DNA of 64,000 bases from Ensifer adhaerens (GTDB lineage Bacteria > Pseudomonadota > Alphaproteobacteria > Rhizobiales > Rhizobiaceae): positions 1 through 64,000 of the forward strand of contig OCMG01000003.1 of NCBI GenBank assembly GCA_900215285.1, written 5' to 3'. Below, one piece after another: positions 52,271 to 61,614 of the stretch. Position 1 is the first letter of the stretch. Each line of letters begins with the position of its first letter. Below the pieces are notes generated by a model. The model did no database searches. It was not told the DNA's origin and saw nothing but the letters and a program-made list of their open reading frames with translations. A program made the translations under genes and the position numbers.

Positions 52271-53562
52271 CGCTTGCCTTTTCGCTCTGCCTCCTGACCA
52301 TTTTCGTGCTCGCAGCCATCGGCACGCCGGTGGCCTATTCGATCATCGTTGGCTCGATCGTCTATCTCGGCGTCAAAGGTCAGGACGTCGCGATGGCCGG
52401 CGAACAGATGATCTCCGGCCTGTTTGACAGTTTCGTCCTGCTGGCGGTTCCGCTCTTCATTGTCGCGGCCAACATCATGAATGCCAGCGCCGTCTCCGAC
52501 CGGCTGCTGAAATTCTGTGTTGCGACCGTCGGGCGTTTCCGCGGCGGTCTTGGGCACGTGAACGTCGTTTCGGCGATCATTTTTTCGGGCATGTCGGGCT
52601 CTGCGGTCGCGGACGCCGCAGGGATCGGCCGTGTCGTCATCGACATGATGCGCAAAAGCGGCCACTATTCCGGCGGCTATGCGGCGGCGCTCACTGCCGC
52701 TTCCGCTACGATCGGCCCGATTATCCCGCCGTCCATCCCCATGGTGCTCTATGCACTCGTCTCGAACACCTCGATCGGCTACCTCTTTCTCGGCGGGATC
52801 GTCCCCGGCCTTTTGATGGGCGTCGTGCTGATGTTCATGAACGCCTACTACGCCTGGAAGAACGACATCGGACGGGAGGAGCCCGTACCACTTCGCGAAA
52901 TCCCGAAAGTGACGATGCAAGCCTTTCCAGCGCTTCTCATGCCCGTCATCCTGCTCTACGGCATCTATGGCGGGATCGCGACGCCGACCGAAGCCGCAGC
53001 GATTGCGGCGGCCTACGCTCTCTTCATTGCGGTGTTTCTCTATCGCTCTCTTTCGTTCAAATCCTTCTATGAGGTGATGGTCGAGAGCGCCCGTCCGTCC
53101 GCTTCCGTTGGCTTGGTCATCGGCGGTGCACTGATCCTCAACTACATCGTCGCGTCCGAAAATATCGGGACGACGATTGCCAAAGCGCTGGTCGACATCC
53201 ACGTGGCGCCGCTGACCTTCATGTTCGGAGTCAATATTCTCCTGCTGATCCTCGGCTGCATTCTCGATGCCTCGACGATCATTCTGGTCATTCTTCCCCT
53301 CTTCATTCCCTCATGCCAACAACTCGGCATCGACCTCATCTATTTCGGGGTCGTGGCCGTGGTAAACACGATGATCGGGCTGATCACGCCACCCTACGGC
53401 ATTCTCCTCTTCGTCATCAATGCCATCACGCGCATCCCGCTTGCCGAAATCATCCGGGAGATCTGGGTCTTCATCGCCGCGCTCGTCTTTGCGCTGGTCG
53501 TCATGATCCTGTTTCCCGAACTGACGCTTTGGCTGCCGAAACTCTTCGGCTATGCCGGCTAA
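52267..53562 (+). CDS. TRAP transporter large membrane subunit (DctM-type)
   Basis: The protein has 431 aa with about 12 spans. The start is GTG 52267, overlapping the DctQ stop (GTGA). Conserved segments include SAIIFSGMSGSAVADAAGIG, SATIGPIIPPSIPMVLY and GLITPPYGILLFV. It completes the Tat-type TRAP system. The next gene begins 5 nt after its stop. Confidence 0.87.
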   Translation: MTLAFSLCLLTIFVLAAIGTPVAYSIIVGSIVYLGVKGQDVAMAGEQMISGLFDSFVLLAVPLFIVAANIMNASAVSDRLLKFCVATVGRFRGGLGHVNVVSAIIFSGMSGSAVADAAGIGRVVIDMMRKSGHYSGGYAAALTAASATIGPIIPPSIPMVLYALVSNTSIGYLFLGGIVPGLLMGVVLMFMNAYYAWKNDIGREEPVPLREIPKVTMQAFPALLMPVILLYGIYGGIATPTEAAAIAAAYALFIAVFLYRSLSFKSFYEVMVESARPSASVGLVIGGALILNYIVASENIGTTIAKALVDIHVAPLTFMFGVNILLLILGCILDASTIILVILPLFIPSCQQLGIDLIYFGVVAVVNTMIGLITPPYGILLFVINAITRIPLAEIIREIWVFIAALVFALVVMILFPELTLWLPKLFGYAG

Positions 53563-53567
53563 TCATT

Positions 53568-54536
53568 ATGGAGTCTCCCTTGAAACACACGGCTTCCGGC
53601 ATCATTCCGGTCATGATCACGCCCTTCGGACCGGACGGCAGGATTGATTGGCAAGGCTACGAGCGACTGATCGAATGGTATATCGACAATGGCTCGCAAG
53701 CGCTCTTTGCCGTCTGCCAATCGTCGGAAATGCGCTTCCTGTCGCTTGAGGAGCGGGTGGAACTCTCGCGATTCACGGTGAAGACCGTCGCCGGACGCGT
53801 ACCCGTCGTCTCCTCGGGGCACGTCGCCGACAGCCTGGAGGGTCAGATATCCGAACTCAACGCGATTGCAGATACCGGCCCCGACGCGGTGATCCTTGTG
53901 ACAAACCGGCTCGCCTCGCCGGACGGAACTGCAGCAGATGTGCGCCGGGTCTTTGATGCGCTTCTTGCCGCGCTGCCCAAGGATATGCCGCTCGGCCTTT
54001 ACGAATGCCCGGCACCCTATCGACGGCTTCTCAGTGATAACGAAATCGAGTTCTGCGCACAGAGCGGCCGCTTTGTCCTCTTGAAAGACGTGTCCTGCGA
54101 TATCGAAGTCGTGAAGCGCCGCGTTGCTCTTTCTGCCGGTTCACCCCTGTTGATCTGCAACGCCAATGCCGCGATCGCCTATCCGGCGATGCAAGCCAGC
54201 AATGCCGGCTTCTGCGGTGTGATGAACAATTTTCACCCGGACCTCTACCGGTGGCTCCAGGACCACGGGCATAGGCATCCCGAGCTTGCAGCGGAGCTGT
54301 GCATCTTCCTCGTCCTTTCCGCCCAAACCGAGCCGATGGGCTATCCGAAGCTTGCGAAGTTTTTCCACAAACGTCTCGGGACCTTTGAGGGAACATCAAG
54401 CCGCGCAGCCGATTATGACATCCACGAGAAGTTTTGGGCGCTGGAGGCGGTGATAGACCAGATCGAGGCGGGTGCCGTTCTCTACAGGCGGAAAATCGCC
54501 GCGCTCGAAGCAACCGATCGGAAGAACTCACGATAG
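53568..54536 (+). CDS. DapA-superfamily lyase/aldolase
   Basis: The protein has 322 aa from ATG 53568. TTG 53580 (MKHTASGIIPVMITPF) is a serious alternative because GGAG at 53570-53573 is well placed for it and not for the ATG. The Schiff-base Lys is K173 in FVLLKDVSCD, and the catalytic Tyr is retained in PLGLYECPAP (residue 145), unlike the homologue at 29686. It is the last gene of the TRAP operon, so it should act on the imported compound, probably a sugar-acid or keto-acid. Product not assignable. Confidence 0.77.
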   Translation: MESPLKHTASGIIPVMITPFGPDGRIDWQGYERLIEWYIDNGSQALFAVCQSSEMRFLSLEERVELSRFTVKTVAGRVPVVSSGHVADSLEGQISELNAIADTGPDAVILVTNRLASPDGTAADVRRVFDALLAALPKDMPLGLYECPAPYRRLLSDNEIEFCAQSGRFVLLKDVSCDIEVVKRRVALSAGSPLLICNANAAIAYPAMQASNAGFCGVMNNFHPDLYRWLQDHGHRHPELAAELCIFLVLSAQTEPMGYPKLAKFFHKRLGTFEGTSSRAADYDIHEKFWALEAVIDQIEAGAVLYRRKIAALEATDRKNSR

Positions 54537-54574
54537 GTTCCGAAGAAGCGTGCAAGGTTTGGCCAGATGGCTGC

Positions 54575-54815
54575 TGCCCGTACGGATGCCCGGATGGGCG
54601 GAAAGCTGCGCGCCGATCTTGGTCTCGCCGGTGACGACATTCACCACTCCAGCCGGAAGGACCTCGTTCATCACCTCGACGAGGCGGATCGTCGACAGCG
54701 GCGACGGCTTGATGACGACGGTGTTCCCGGCTCGGATGGCGGGAATGAGGTGCCAGCAGGCAATCCCCGAGCAGCTGGAAAAGGCGGTCACGCCCAAGGC
54801 CCACTGGGCTCCTGA
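54575..54815 (-). pseudogene. Aldehyde dehydrogenase gene remnant
   Basis: On the minus strand this stretch encodes CWHLIPAIRAGNTVVIKPSP then LSTIRLVEVMNEVLPAGVVN and VVTGETKIGAQLSAHPGIR. It aligns with the central part of the intact gene at 10291-11694 (WHIMPALRTGNTVVIKPSP and onwards), lacking three residues after KPSP. Both ends of the gene are missing. The remaining part of the gap (54816-54959) has a short plus-strand open stretch ending at 54925 that I do not recognise. Confidence 0.8.
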
Positions 54816-54959
54816 ACACTCCGTCCAACCAGTCAGGGGCCACCTATCGCGCCGACAACTACCGCCCGTTGAACGAGCTTCTGTTTCACCATCCGCATGT
54901 CTGGCTGATGGTGGACGATAAGTGACCTGATCCGCCGGAGCTGTGCGCTTGCACGCGCT

Positions 54960-55739
54960 TCAGTACTCACCGAGTTCGGCAGCCTGGAATTGGATGGGTT
55001 GCAAGGGAGCCGTTGCAATCTTTGTCGCTTCGGCTTTGTCTATGCCCAGAATCGTCAGGACAAGGGTCGCGGTTCGTTCGGGCAGCGCTTCCATCAGTTT
55101 CGCCTCCTTTTCATCACCCATGGCGTCCAGCTCGGCCACGATGGCGCCGAGCACAGTCGCCCCGACGGAGATGAAGGTGACGAAGCTGTCGCTTGCCTGG
55201 AACCGTCCAATCTTGAGCCCCTGTGCAATATCCCGGTTCAGGCGACCGGCCAAGCCTCCACCGCCTCGCATGCTGCGCGAAGACATGCCTTCCCGCACCA
55301 GAAAGCGCCCCCAGAGCGGGTCTTCCTTGGCGCGGTTCATGGTGTGGCGAATACTGGCCGAAATAATCTCGGCGCTGTCCGACACGCTGTCCAGGCTCCG
55401 CTCGAGCGCGTCGGCGAAGGCCTCGAAAACCCAGTTGACGATGCAGGTGTAGATTTCCTCCTTGGAGGAAAAGTGATTGTAGAACGTGCCAAAACCGACA
55501 TCGGCGGCTTCCGTGATTTCGTTGATGGCAACCGCCTCAAGACCCCGCTCGGCCATGAGGCTCATGGCTGCCCTGAGCAGCTTCGTGCGCGTCTCGCGCT
55601 TGCGCCTCTCGCCGCGCGGCGCCCGTTCCGAAGGCGGGCGTGCAGAGGCATCCGCATCTTCGCTGTCCGTGTCTCGCTCACGCATTTTCATTGTGTGCTC
55701 TATCTTGCGGTCCGGAACTCGGACAGTTGATTCTGACAT
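54960..55739 (-). CDS. TetR-family transcriptional regulator
   Basis: The protein has 259 aa from ATG 55739 (MSESTVRVPDRK); ATG 55691 and ATG 55772 are in-frame alternatives and the true start is uncertain. After an acidic, probably disordered N-terminus the helix-turn-helix AINEITEAADVGFGTFYNHFSSKEEIYTCIV is clear. The C-terminal ligand-binding domain contains a Gly/Met-rich loop (SSRSMRGGGGLAGR). It is divergent from the hydroxylase/dioxygenase/FAH/ligase operon; an inverted repeat overlaps that operon's predicted promoter, so repression is likely. Confidence 0.83.
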   Translation of the reverse strand: MSESTVRVPDRKIEHTMKMRERDTDSEDADASARPPSERAPRGERRKRETRTKLLRAAMSLMAERGLEAVAINEITEAADVGFGTFYNHFSSKEEIYTCIVNWVFEAFADALERSLDSVSDSAEIISASIRHTMNRAKEDPLWGRFLVREGMSSRSMRGGGGLAGRLNRDIAQGLKIGRFQASDSFVTFISVGATVLGAIVAELDAMGDEKEAKLMEALPERTATLVLTILGIDKAEATKIATAPLQPIQFQAAELGEY

Positions 55740-55897
55740 ATCCATCCCGCCCGCCGAAACCCGGCAAGTCAATGGTCAAGTTGCGCTTCCGCGCGCAAAG
55801 CGATGATACCGCTGACATTTCCGGTCACTTTATCGTCAGGTGGGGCAGCCGTTATTCTCTCGATTTTTGGATCTTTTCGGGCGCTTCCCCATCCCTG

Positions 55898-55937
55898 TTG
55901 ACAAAAGGCGATTTCTGAACTGATATTATCATCAGTT
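55898..55937 (+). promoter_or_regulatory. Sigma-70-type promoter overlapped by a palindromic operator
   Basis: TTGACA (55898-55903) and TGATAT (55921-55926) are spaced by 17 bp, a near-ideal vegetative promoter reading toward the hydroxylase gene at 55988. A perfect inverted repeat, AACTGAT-N6-ATCAGTT (55918-55937), covers the -10 box and probable start site. This is the classic layout for repression, and the divergent TetR protein is the candidate binder. Confidence 0.65.
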
Positions 55938-55987
55938 TCGATAAATACATCCATTGTCGTTACGAGCTCGTGGGAGGAGCTTTCCAG

Positions 55988-57631
55988 ATGAATATTCAAG
56001 TCGCGTCGCCTGTGGCGGCGGATGCGCTTTTGCGCGACCCTTCGCAGGTTGATGTTCTGGTGATCGGGCTGGGGCCGGTGGGAGCGGTCATGGCCATTCT
56101 GCTGGGACGACAGGGCATCAAGACGCTCGTTATCGACAAGGCTGCCGAGATTTTCCAAGCGCCCCGCGCTATCGCGCTGGACAATGAAGCACTGCGCATC
56201 CTTCAGCTGGCGGGTCTTGCGGAAGACGCCTTTGACACGATCGCGATCCCCTTCGTGCAGATGCGCTGCCCGATCGTGGGGGATTTTGCCCGTATCAACA
56301 CGCTCGGCACCATCGACGGCTTCCCCAAGCAGGTGACTTTTTATCAGCCGCAGCTCGAAACCGTCCTGCGCAGCATTCTGCCCACCCTTCCCTCCGTGAC
56401 CGTGGCTCTCGAAACGGAGCTTGTCGGCTTCACGGAGGATGCCAGCGGCCTGACCGGACATCTGCGCAGCGGCGACCGGAACTTCGATGTTCGGGCGCGT
56501 TTTCTCGTCGGCGCCGATGGCGCGGCATCGGTTGTCCGCCAGCTGATCGGCGAGCAGTTCGAAGGCAAGACCTATGCCGAGGACTGGCTGGTGGTTGACG
56601 CGCAGCGCGAGCCTCCCGGCATCGAGCACATCGAATTCCTCTGCGACCACAGGCGTCCGGTCCCTCACATGATCGCCCCCGGAAACCGCGAGCGGTGGGA
56701 GTTCATGCTGCGCAAGGGCGAGCGGCGCGAAGACGTCGAGCGCGAGGACAACGTGCGCAGGCTGCTCGGCCGTTGGGACAGCTCGGGCCAGATGGTGTTG
56801 GAGCGAAAGGCGGTCTACCGCTTTCACGCCCGCGTCGCTCGGCAGTTTTCCAAGGGCTCGGCTTTCCTGATCGGCGATGCCGCGCACATCACGCCGCCCT
56901 TCGTCGGCCAGGGTCTCGTTGCGGGCCTGCGCGATGCCGCCAACCTCAGCTGGAAACTCGCCTGGGCGGTCAAGGGTCTCGCCGGCCCGTCGATCCTGGA
57001 CACCTACGACAAGGAACGCCGCCCGCATGCGATTTCGATGATCAATCTCGCGAAGCTGATGGGCAAGCTGATCATGCCGAGCAATGCCGCAATCGCCTTC
57101 CTCAACCACGGCCTCATGCGGGTCGTCCACTACATCCCTGTCATTCGCAATCTCCTCGAAGAGCTGGAGATCAAACCGCAGAACCGTTTCAAATCCGGCC
57201 TCTTTCAAAGATCCAAGTCCAGAACGAAGCTCATCTGCGGCGCACTGCTTCCGCAGGGATGGGTCCGCGCCCGCGACGGGCGCATTGCCCTCAGCGACGA
57301 AGGGCTCGGCTCCGGCTTCGCGCTGATCGGCTTCGGATGCGACCCCTGCGCAAAGCTCGACCCGGAGATGGCGCGACGCTTTGCGGCCATTGGCGGCAAG
57401 CCGATCCAGATCGCCTATCGCGGCCAGCGGCTCGGCCTGAGCTCCGATGACACCTACGAAGACCTCGAAGGCGCGTTTCTGCCGCGCGTTGCCAAGGCCG
57501 GCGCGGTCGCGATTGTCCGTCCCGACAGGATCGTGATGCATGCCGGCGCTGCCAGCGAAGTCACCCGGCTTGTGGCGGAATGCCTTGACCTGATGCTGGC
57601 GCCCGTTCGCGCCACTCCCGAATTCGCCTGA
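55988..57631 (+). CDS. FAD-dependent aromatic hydroxylase (MhpA/PheA/TfdB family)
   Basis: The protein has 547 aa from ATG 55988 (GGGAGGAG upstream). The ADP-binding motif is GLGPVGAVMAILLG, the second motif VGADGAASVVRQ, and the FAD-ribityl block GDAAHITPPFVGQGL is intact. The C-terminal region resembles the thioredoxin-like domain of MhpA-type enzymes. It should ortho-hydroxylate a phenolic acid to give the catechol cleaved by the next gene product. The family is the same as 44711-46282, but the two proteins differ widely, so this is not a recent duplication. Confidence 0.85.
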   Translation: MNIQVASPVAADALLRDPSQVDVLVIGLGPVGAVMAILLGRQGIKTLVIDKAAEIFQAPRAIALDNEALRILQLAGLAEDAFDTIAIPFVQMRCPIVGDFARINTLGTIDGFPKQVTFYQPQLETVLRSILPTLPSVTVALETELVGFTEDASGLTGHLRSGDRNFDVRARFLVGADGAASVVRQLIGEQFEGKTYAEDWLVVDAQREPPGIEHIEFLCDHRRPVPHMIAPGNRERWEFMLRKGERREDVEREDNVRRLLGRWDSSGQMVLERKAVYRFHARVARQFSKGSAFLIGDAAHITPPFVGQGLVAGLRDAANLSWKLAWAVKGLAGPSILDTYDKERRPHAISMINLAKLMGKLIMPSNAAIAFLNHGLMRVVHYIPVIRNLLEELEIKPQNRFKSGLFQRSKSRTKLICGALLPQGWVRARDGRIALSDEGLGSGFALIGFGCDPCAKLDPEMARRFAAIGGKPIQIAYRGQRLGLSSDDTYEDLEGAFLPRVAKAGAVAIVRPDRIVMHAGAASEVTRLVAECLDLMLAPVRATPEFA

Positions 57632-57664
57632 TCCAAACCCTTTTCAAGAGACCGGAGACGCACG

Positions 57665-58738
57665 ATGAAGCTCTCGACGCCCCAACCCACCCGTCACGCC
57701 ACCCCCACGACCAGGGCCAGCGAACTGGCCTACCTGATCTTCGAGCGGCCCGATATTGCCAAGGCGGAAGCCTTTCTCATGGATTTCGGTCTTCTGCCTG
57801 CCAAGCGCGAGGAGAATGTCTCCTTCCTGCGCGGCACGGGTACGGCGGCCTGCTGCTATGTCATCCGCAAGTCGCAGACGCCACGCTTCGCCGGCTTTGG
57901 CCTGACGGTCGAGACAGAGGCTGAGCTGAACGCGCTGGCCGCCCTGCCAGAGGCAAACGGGCCCATCGTGCAATCCACCTATCCCGGCGGAGGCAGGCTT
58001 GTACGGCTCACCTGCCCTTCCGGCTTCGAGGTCCATGCGGTTTATGGCCGAACGCCCGTCGAGCCGCTGCCGCACCGGTCACCCTTGCAGTTCAACTCGG
58101 TGGACGGCATCACCCGGATCAACGAGACACAGAGGCTCCCGGTTTCGGCGCCCGAGATCATCAAGCTCGGCCATGTCGTGCTGGAGGTGCCGGACTATCA
58201 ACGAACGGCCGCGTGGTACACGCGGCATTTCGGCTTCATCCCAACAGATATCCAGGTGTTCAAGGATGGCTCCCCGGCGGTCGCCTTCATGCGCGTTGAT
58301 CGCGGCGAAACGCCGGTCGATCACCACACGCTGGTCCTGGCGCAGGGTGTCGTGCCGAAATACAGCCACAGTGCTTTCGAACTGATCGACCCGGACGCCG
58401 TGGCCATGGGGCAGCGGGTCCTGCGCGAGCGCCAATGGCATCACGCCTGGGGCATGGGGCGGCATCTGCTCGGCAGCCAGATCTTCGACTACTGGAGCGA
58501 TCCCTGGGGTTGCCATCACGAACACTATTGCGATGGCGATCTCTTCACCGCCGACAATCCGACCGGCATCCACCCCGTGTCGCGGCAGGCCATGTCGCAA
58601 TGGGGGCCGGAACTCCCGCGCAGCTTCACCAAGCCAAAGGTCACCATCGCCTTCCTGCGCAGCGTCATTCACAGCCTCCGCACCAGCCCCGACCTCACCT
58701 TCGGCAAGCTTCGGACGCTGATGAAGCTGTTCGGCTGA
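57665..58738 (+). CDS. Type I extradiol (VOC-fold) ring-cleavage dioxygenase
   Basis: The protein has 357 aa, longer than its counterpart at 46318. The two VOC modules are joined by a roughly 30-residue linker, and likely iron ligands are His in LGHVVLEVPD, His in YSHSAFELID and Glu in CHHEHYCDGD. A C-terminal tail of about 60 residues follows. It resembles biphenyl-diol or 2,3-dihydroxyphenyl-type dioxygenases. It lies 33 nt after the hydroxylase gene. Confidence 0.8.
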   Translation: MKLSTPQPTRHATPTTRASELAYLIFERPDIAKAEAFLMDFGLLPAKREENVSFLRGTGTAACCYVIRKSQTPRFAGFGLTVETEAELNALAALPEANGPIVQSTYPGGGRLVRLTCPSGFEVHAVYGRTPVEPLPHRSPLQFNSVDGITRINETQRLPVSAPEIIKLGHVVLEVPDYQRTAAWYTRHFGFIPTDIQVFKDGSPAVAFMRVDRGETPVDHHTLVLAQGVVPKYSHSAFELIDPDAVAMGQRVLRERQWHHAWGMGRHLLGSQIFDYWSDPWGCHHEHYCDGDLFTADNPTGIHPVSRQAMSQWGPELPRSFTKPKVTIAFLRSVIHSLRTSPDLTFGKLRTLMKLFG

Positions 58739-58774
58739 TCCTTTGCACCCTCAAGACAGATTGGACCCGCCCCT

Positions 58775-59728
58775 ATGGCTCTCAATGTCATTCGCTTCCA
58801 AATTCAGGGCGTCCCGCAATGGGGCGTCATCCGAAACGGGCAGATCACGCCCGTTCCGGGAGATTTTCCGACGACCGGAGCGTTCCTCGCCGCGCATACG
58901 GTTGAAACGCTGACGTCCCTTCAGGGCAATCCGATTTCCGAAGACAGCGTCGAACTCCTGTCACCCGTGACGGAGAACCAGCAGTTTCTCTGCCAGGGCG
59001 CCAACTACCGCCAGCACATGATCGAGTCGGGAATGAACCCCGACGACAAGCATTTCAACATGATCTTCACGAAGGCCCAATCCTGCATTTCTCCGGCCAA
59101 TTGCGATGTCATCCGCCCAAGGCGCGTGGAGTTTCTCGACTACGAAATCGAGCTGGGTCTGGTGCTGAAGAAGAACATCACCGCTGCCTGCACCGTCCGC
59201 GACGACAATCTGCATGAGTGCGTCGCCGGTCTCGTCATCGTGAACGATTATTCCGCCCGCGATATCCAGATCCCGGAAATGCAGTTCTACAAGGGTAAGA
59301 GCTTCCGCACCTTTGGCCCAGTCGGTCCCTATCTCTGCCTGCTGGCGCGGGAGGAGATGAGCAAGCTTTACGACATGAACCTCACGCTCAGCGTCAATGG
59401 CGAGGTGCGCCAGCGCGACACGACCCGAAACCTCGTGAACCGACCGCCGGAAACCATTACGGAGCTTTCCGGCGTTCAGGACATGTTCATCGGTGACCTG
59501 ATCGCGACGGGCACGCCAAGCGGCTGTGCGCTCAGCGTGCCCTCGCCCACCAGACAGAAGATCGCCGCGCTTCTGCCGCAGGCTGCGAAATGGAAGATGT
59601 TCATGAAAATCCAGGCACAACGGCCGCACTATCTGAAACCAGGCGACCGCGTGGAAGCGCGCATCGTGAGTGCAGATGGCTCGATCGACCTTGGCGTCCA
59701 GCGCAATCGTATCGTGGGAGGCGCATGA
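58775..59728 (+). CDS. Fumarylacetoacetate hydrolase (FAH) family enzyme
   Basis: The protein has 317 aa. Metal-binding acidic residues lie in FLDYEIELGLVLKKNI, followed by VIVNDYSARDIQIPEMQFYKGKSF and the C-terminal GDLIATGTPSGCALSVPSP. Following an extradiol dioxygenase, it probably hydrolyses or hydrates the ring-fission product. It overlaps the acyl-CoA synthetase start by ATGA. It is of a different FAH subgroup from the gene at 43848 (longer N-terminal part). Confidence 0.82.
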   Translation: MALNVIRFQIQGVPQWGVIRNGQITPVPGDFPTTGAFLAAHTVETLTSLQGNPISEDSVELLSPVTENQQFLCQGANYRQHMIESGMNPDDKHFNMIFTKAQSCISPANCDVIRPRRVEFLDYEIELGLVLKKNITAACTVRDDNLHECVAGLVIVNDYSARDIQIPEMQFYKGKSFRTFGPVGPYLCLLAREEMSKLYDMNLTLSVNGEVRQRDTTRNLVNRPPETITELSGVQDMFIGDLIATGTPSGCALSVPSPTRQKIAALLPQAAKWKMFMKIQAQRPHYLKPGDRVEARIVSADGSIDLGVQRNRIVGGA

Positions 59729-61614
59729 TGACCGGGATCACAGGACTGCATGACATCGAAACGGTCGAACAGGATGGACTCCTCGCAACCGCGCCCGCCA
59801 GCACCTACGAGCTGATCCGCAGAAGCGCTGAAAAGCATGCCGATTTGCCGGCACTCAGCTTCTTCCTAAGCGTTGAGGCCCATCGGGCACCAGAGCGCTG
59901 GACCTATGCGGAACTGCTGCGTGACATCAATAGGACGGCCAACATGTTTGCGCGTATGGGCGCGGACAAGGATACAGTGATCGCCTATATCCTGCCGAAC
60001 CTGCCGGAAACGCATTTCGTCATCTGGGGCGGCGAAGCAACCGGCATCGTGATGGCCATCAATCCGTTGCTGGAAGGACCTTCCATCGCGGAGCTTCTGA
60101 GTGAAGCGGGCGCGACCGTCCTCGTCACGCTCGCGCCCTTTCCCGGAGCCGATCTCTGGCAGAAGGTACAGCCGATCCTCGCAGACGTTCCGAGCCTGAA
60201 AGATCTCGTCCTTGTCGATCTCGCAAACCATGTACCAGGCATGAAGGGCATGTCCGTCGAAGGCGTTCCGGACCATATCCGCCTGCACGACTTCCAGACC
60301 GCAATGCAGGCGGAAAGCGGCGATGGCTTCATGGCCCCGCGCGCGATCGGCAGCGCGGACAAATCCTCGTTCTTCTGCACCGGCGGAACAACGGGCGCGC
60401 CGAAGATTGCGATGCGCCGGCATGGCAACGAGGTCGCCAATGCCCTGATGAACGCCATCGTCTTCGGCGCCTCGATGGGGCCGGGCAAGGTGATCTTCTG
60501 CGGCCTACCGCTTTTCCACGTCAACGGTGCGATGGTGACGGGCCTCGTGCCCTTTTCGCAAGGCGCGCATGTCATCCTTGGAACGCCGCAAGGCTATCGC
60601 GGCGCAGATGTCGTGAAGCGCTTCTGGGAACTGGTGAGCGTCCACCGGATCAACTTCTTCAGTGGGGTGCCGACGCTCTATTCGTCGCTTCTGGATGTGC
60701 CGACCGGCGAGCACGACATCAGTTCGCTGGAATTCGGGATCTGCGGCGCAGCCCCCATGCCCGTCGAAGTATTTCGCACGTTCGAGGCGCGCACGGGCCT
60801 GCGCATTCTCGAAGGTTACGGACTGACAGAAGGCACCTGCGTCAGCAGCGTCAATCCGCCCGGCGGCGAACGCCGGCTCGGCTCGATCGGCATCCGCCTG
60901 CCGGGGCAGAAGATGAAGGCCGTCGTTCTGGACGAAGCGGGGCGTTATCTGCGCGATTGCGCGCCGGATGAAGCGGGTCTCATCGTCATTTCCGGCCCCA
61001 ATGTCTTCGACGGCTATCTTCAGCCGGAACACAACAGGGGGCTCTGGATCGATCTCGGCGATCGCGAAAAATGGCTGAACACAGGCGATCTCGGACGCGC
61101 GGATGCGGATGGCTATTTCTGGCTGACGGGACGCAAGAAGGACATCATCATTCGCGGTGGCCATAACATCGATCCCTCCGTCATCGAGGAAGCGCTGCAC
61201 CGCCATCCCGACGTTCACCTTGCCGCGGCTGTCGGCCGGCCGGACGCCTATGCAGGAGAGGTTCCCGTCGCCTATGTCCAGTTGAAGAATGGGGCTAGGC
61301 ATGACGAAAGCAGCCTTCTCGCCTTCACCCACACCGCGATTAGCGAAAGGGCCGCAGTGCCAAAGCACATCGCCATCATCGGCGCGATGCCGTTGACGGG
61401 CGTCGGCAAGATCTTCAAGCCGGAGCTGCGACGACGCGAGATTGGCTCCGCCATCCATGACGAACTCGCAAAGGCGGGCATTGAAGCGTCCGTTCAGGTG
61501 GAAGATAGCCAGGCTCGGGGCATTGCCTTGTCGGTGCAGATTGGCGATTCGTCCAAACATGCCGACGCAAGTGGGATTATCGGGCGCTTCCCGTTCATCT
61601 TTTCCATCACCTGA
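59725..61614 (+). CDS. AMP-forming acyl-CoA synthetase with C-terminal extension
   Basis: The protein has 629 aa from ATG 59725 (ATG 59728 also possible). The phosphate-binding loop is FFCTGGTTGAPKIAM, the adenine motif EGYGLTEGTC, the hinge region TGDLGRADADGYFWLTGRKKDIII and the catalytic Lys in TGVGKIFKPEL. About 55 residues follow that Lys, against about 20 in standard family members. It would activate the aromatic or aliphatic acid of this operon with CoA and ATP, either before hydroxylation or after ring fission. The substrate is not determinable. Confidence 0.83.
   Translation: MMTGITGLHDIETVEQDGLLATAPASTYELIRRSAEKHADLPALSFFLSVEAHRAPERWTYAELLRDINRTANMFARMGADKDTVIAYILPNLPETHFVIWGGEATGIVMAINPLLEGPSIAELLSEAGATVLVTLAPFPGADLWQKVQPILADVPSLKDLVLVDLANHVPGMKGMSVEGVPDHIRLHDFQTAMQAESGDGFMAPRAIGSADKSSFFCTGGTTGAPKIAMRRHGNEVANALMNAIVFGASMGPGKVIFCGLPLFHVNGAMVTGLVPFSQGAHVILGTPQGYRGADVVKRFWELVSVHRINFFSGVPTLYSSLLDVPTGEHDISSLEFGICGAAPMPVEVFRTFEARTGLRILEGYGLTEGTCVSSVNPPGGERRLGSIGIRLPGQKMKAVVLDEAGRYLRDCAPDEAGLIVISGPNVFDGYLQPEHNRGLWIDLGDREKWLNTGDLGRADADGYFWLTGRKKDIIIRGGHNIDPSVIEEALHRHPDVHLAAAVGRPDAYAGEVPVAYVQLKNGARHDESSLLAFTHTAISERAAVPKHIAIIGAMPLTGVGKIFKPELRRREIGSAIHDELAKAGIEASVQVEDSQARGIALSVQIGDSSKHADASGIIGRFPFIFSIT

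Noticed and set aside
54830..54925. Plus-strand open stretch ending LNELLFHHPHVWLMVDDK before a stop
   Set aside because: It could be the C-terminal piece of a lost gene, but I do not recognise it and the upstream part runs into the antisense ALDH remnant, so no feature is claimed.
55769..57541. A 590-codon minus-strand open frame opposite the hydroxylase
   Set aside because: It is an antisense shadow of a flavin hydroxylase with intact cofactor motifs, and crosses the mapped promoter region.
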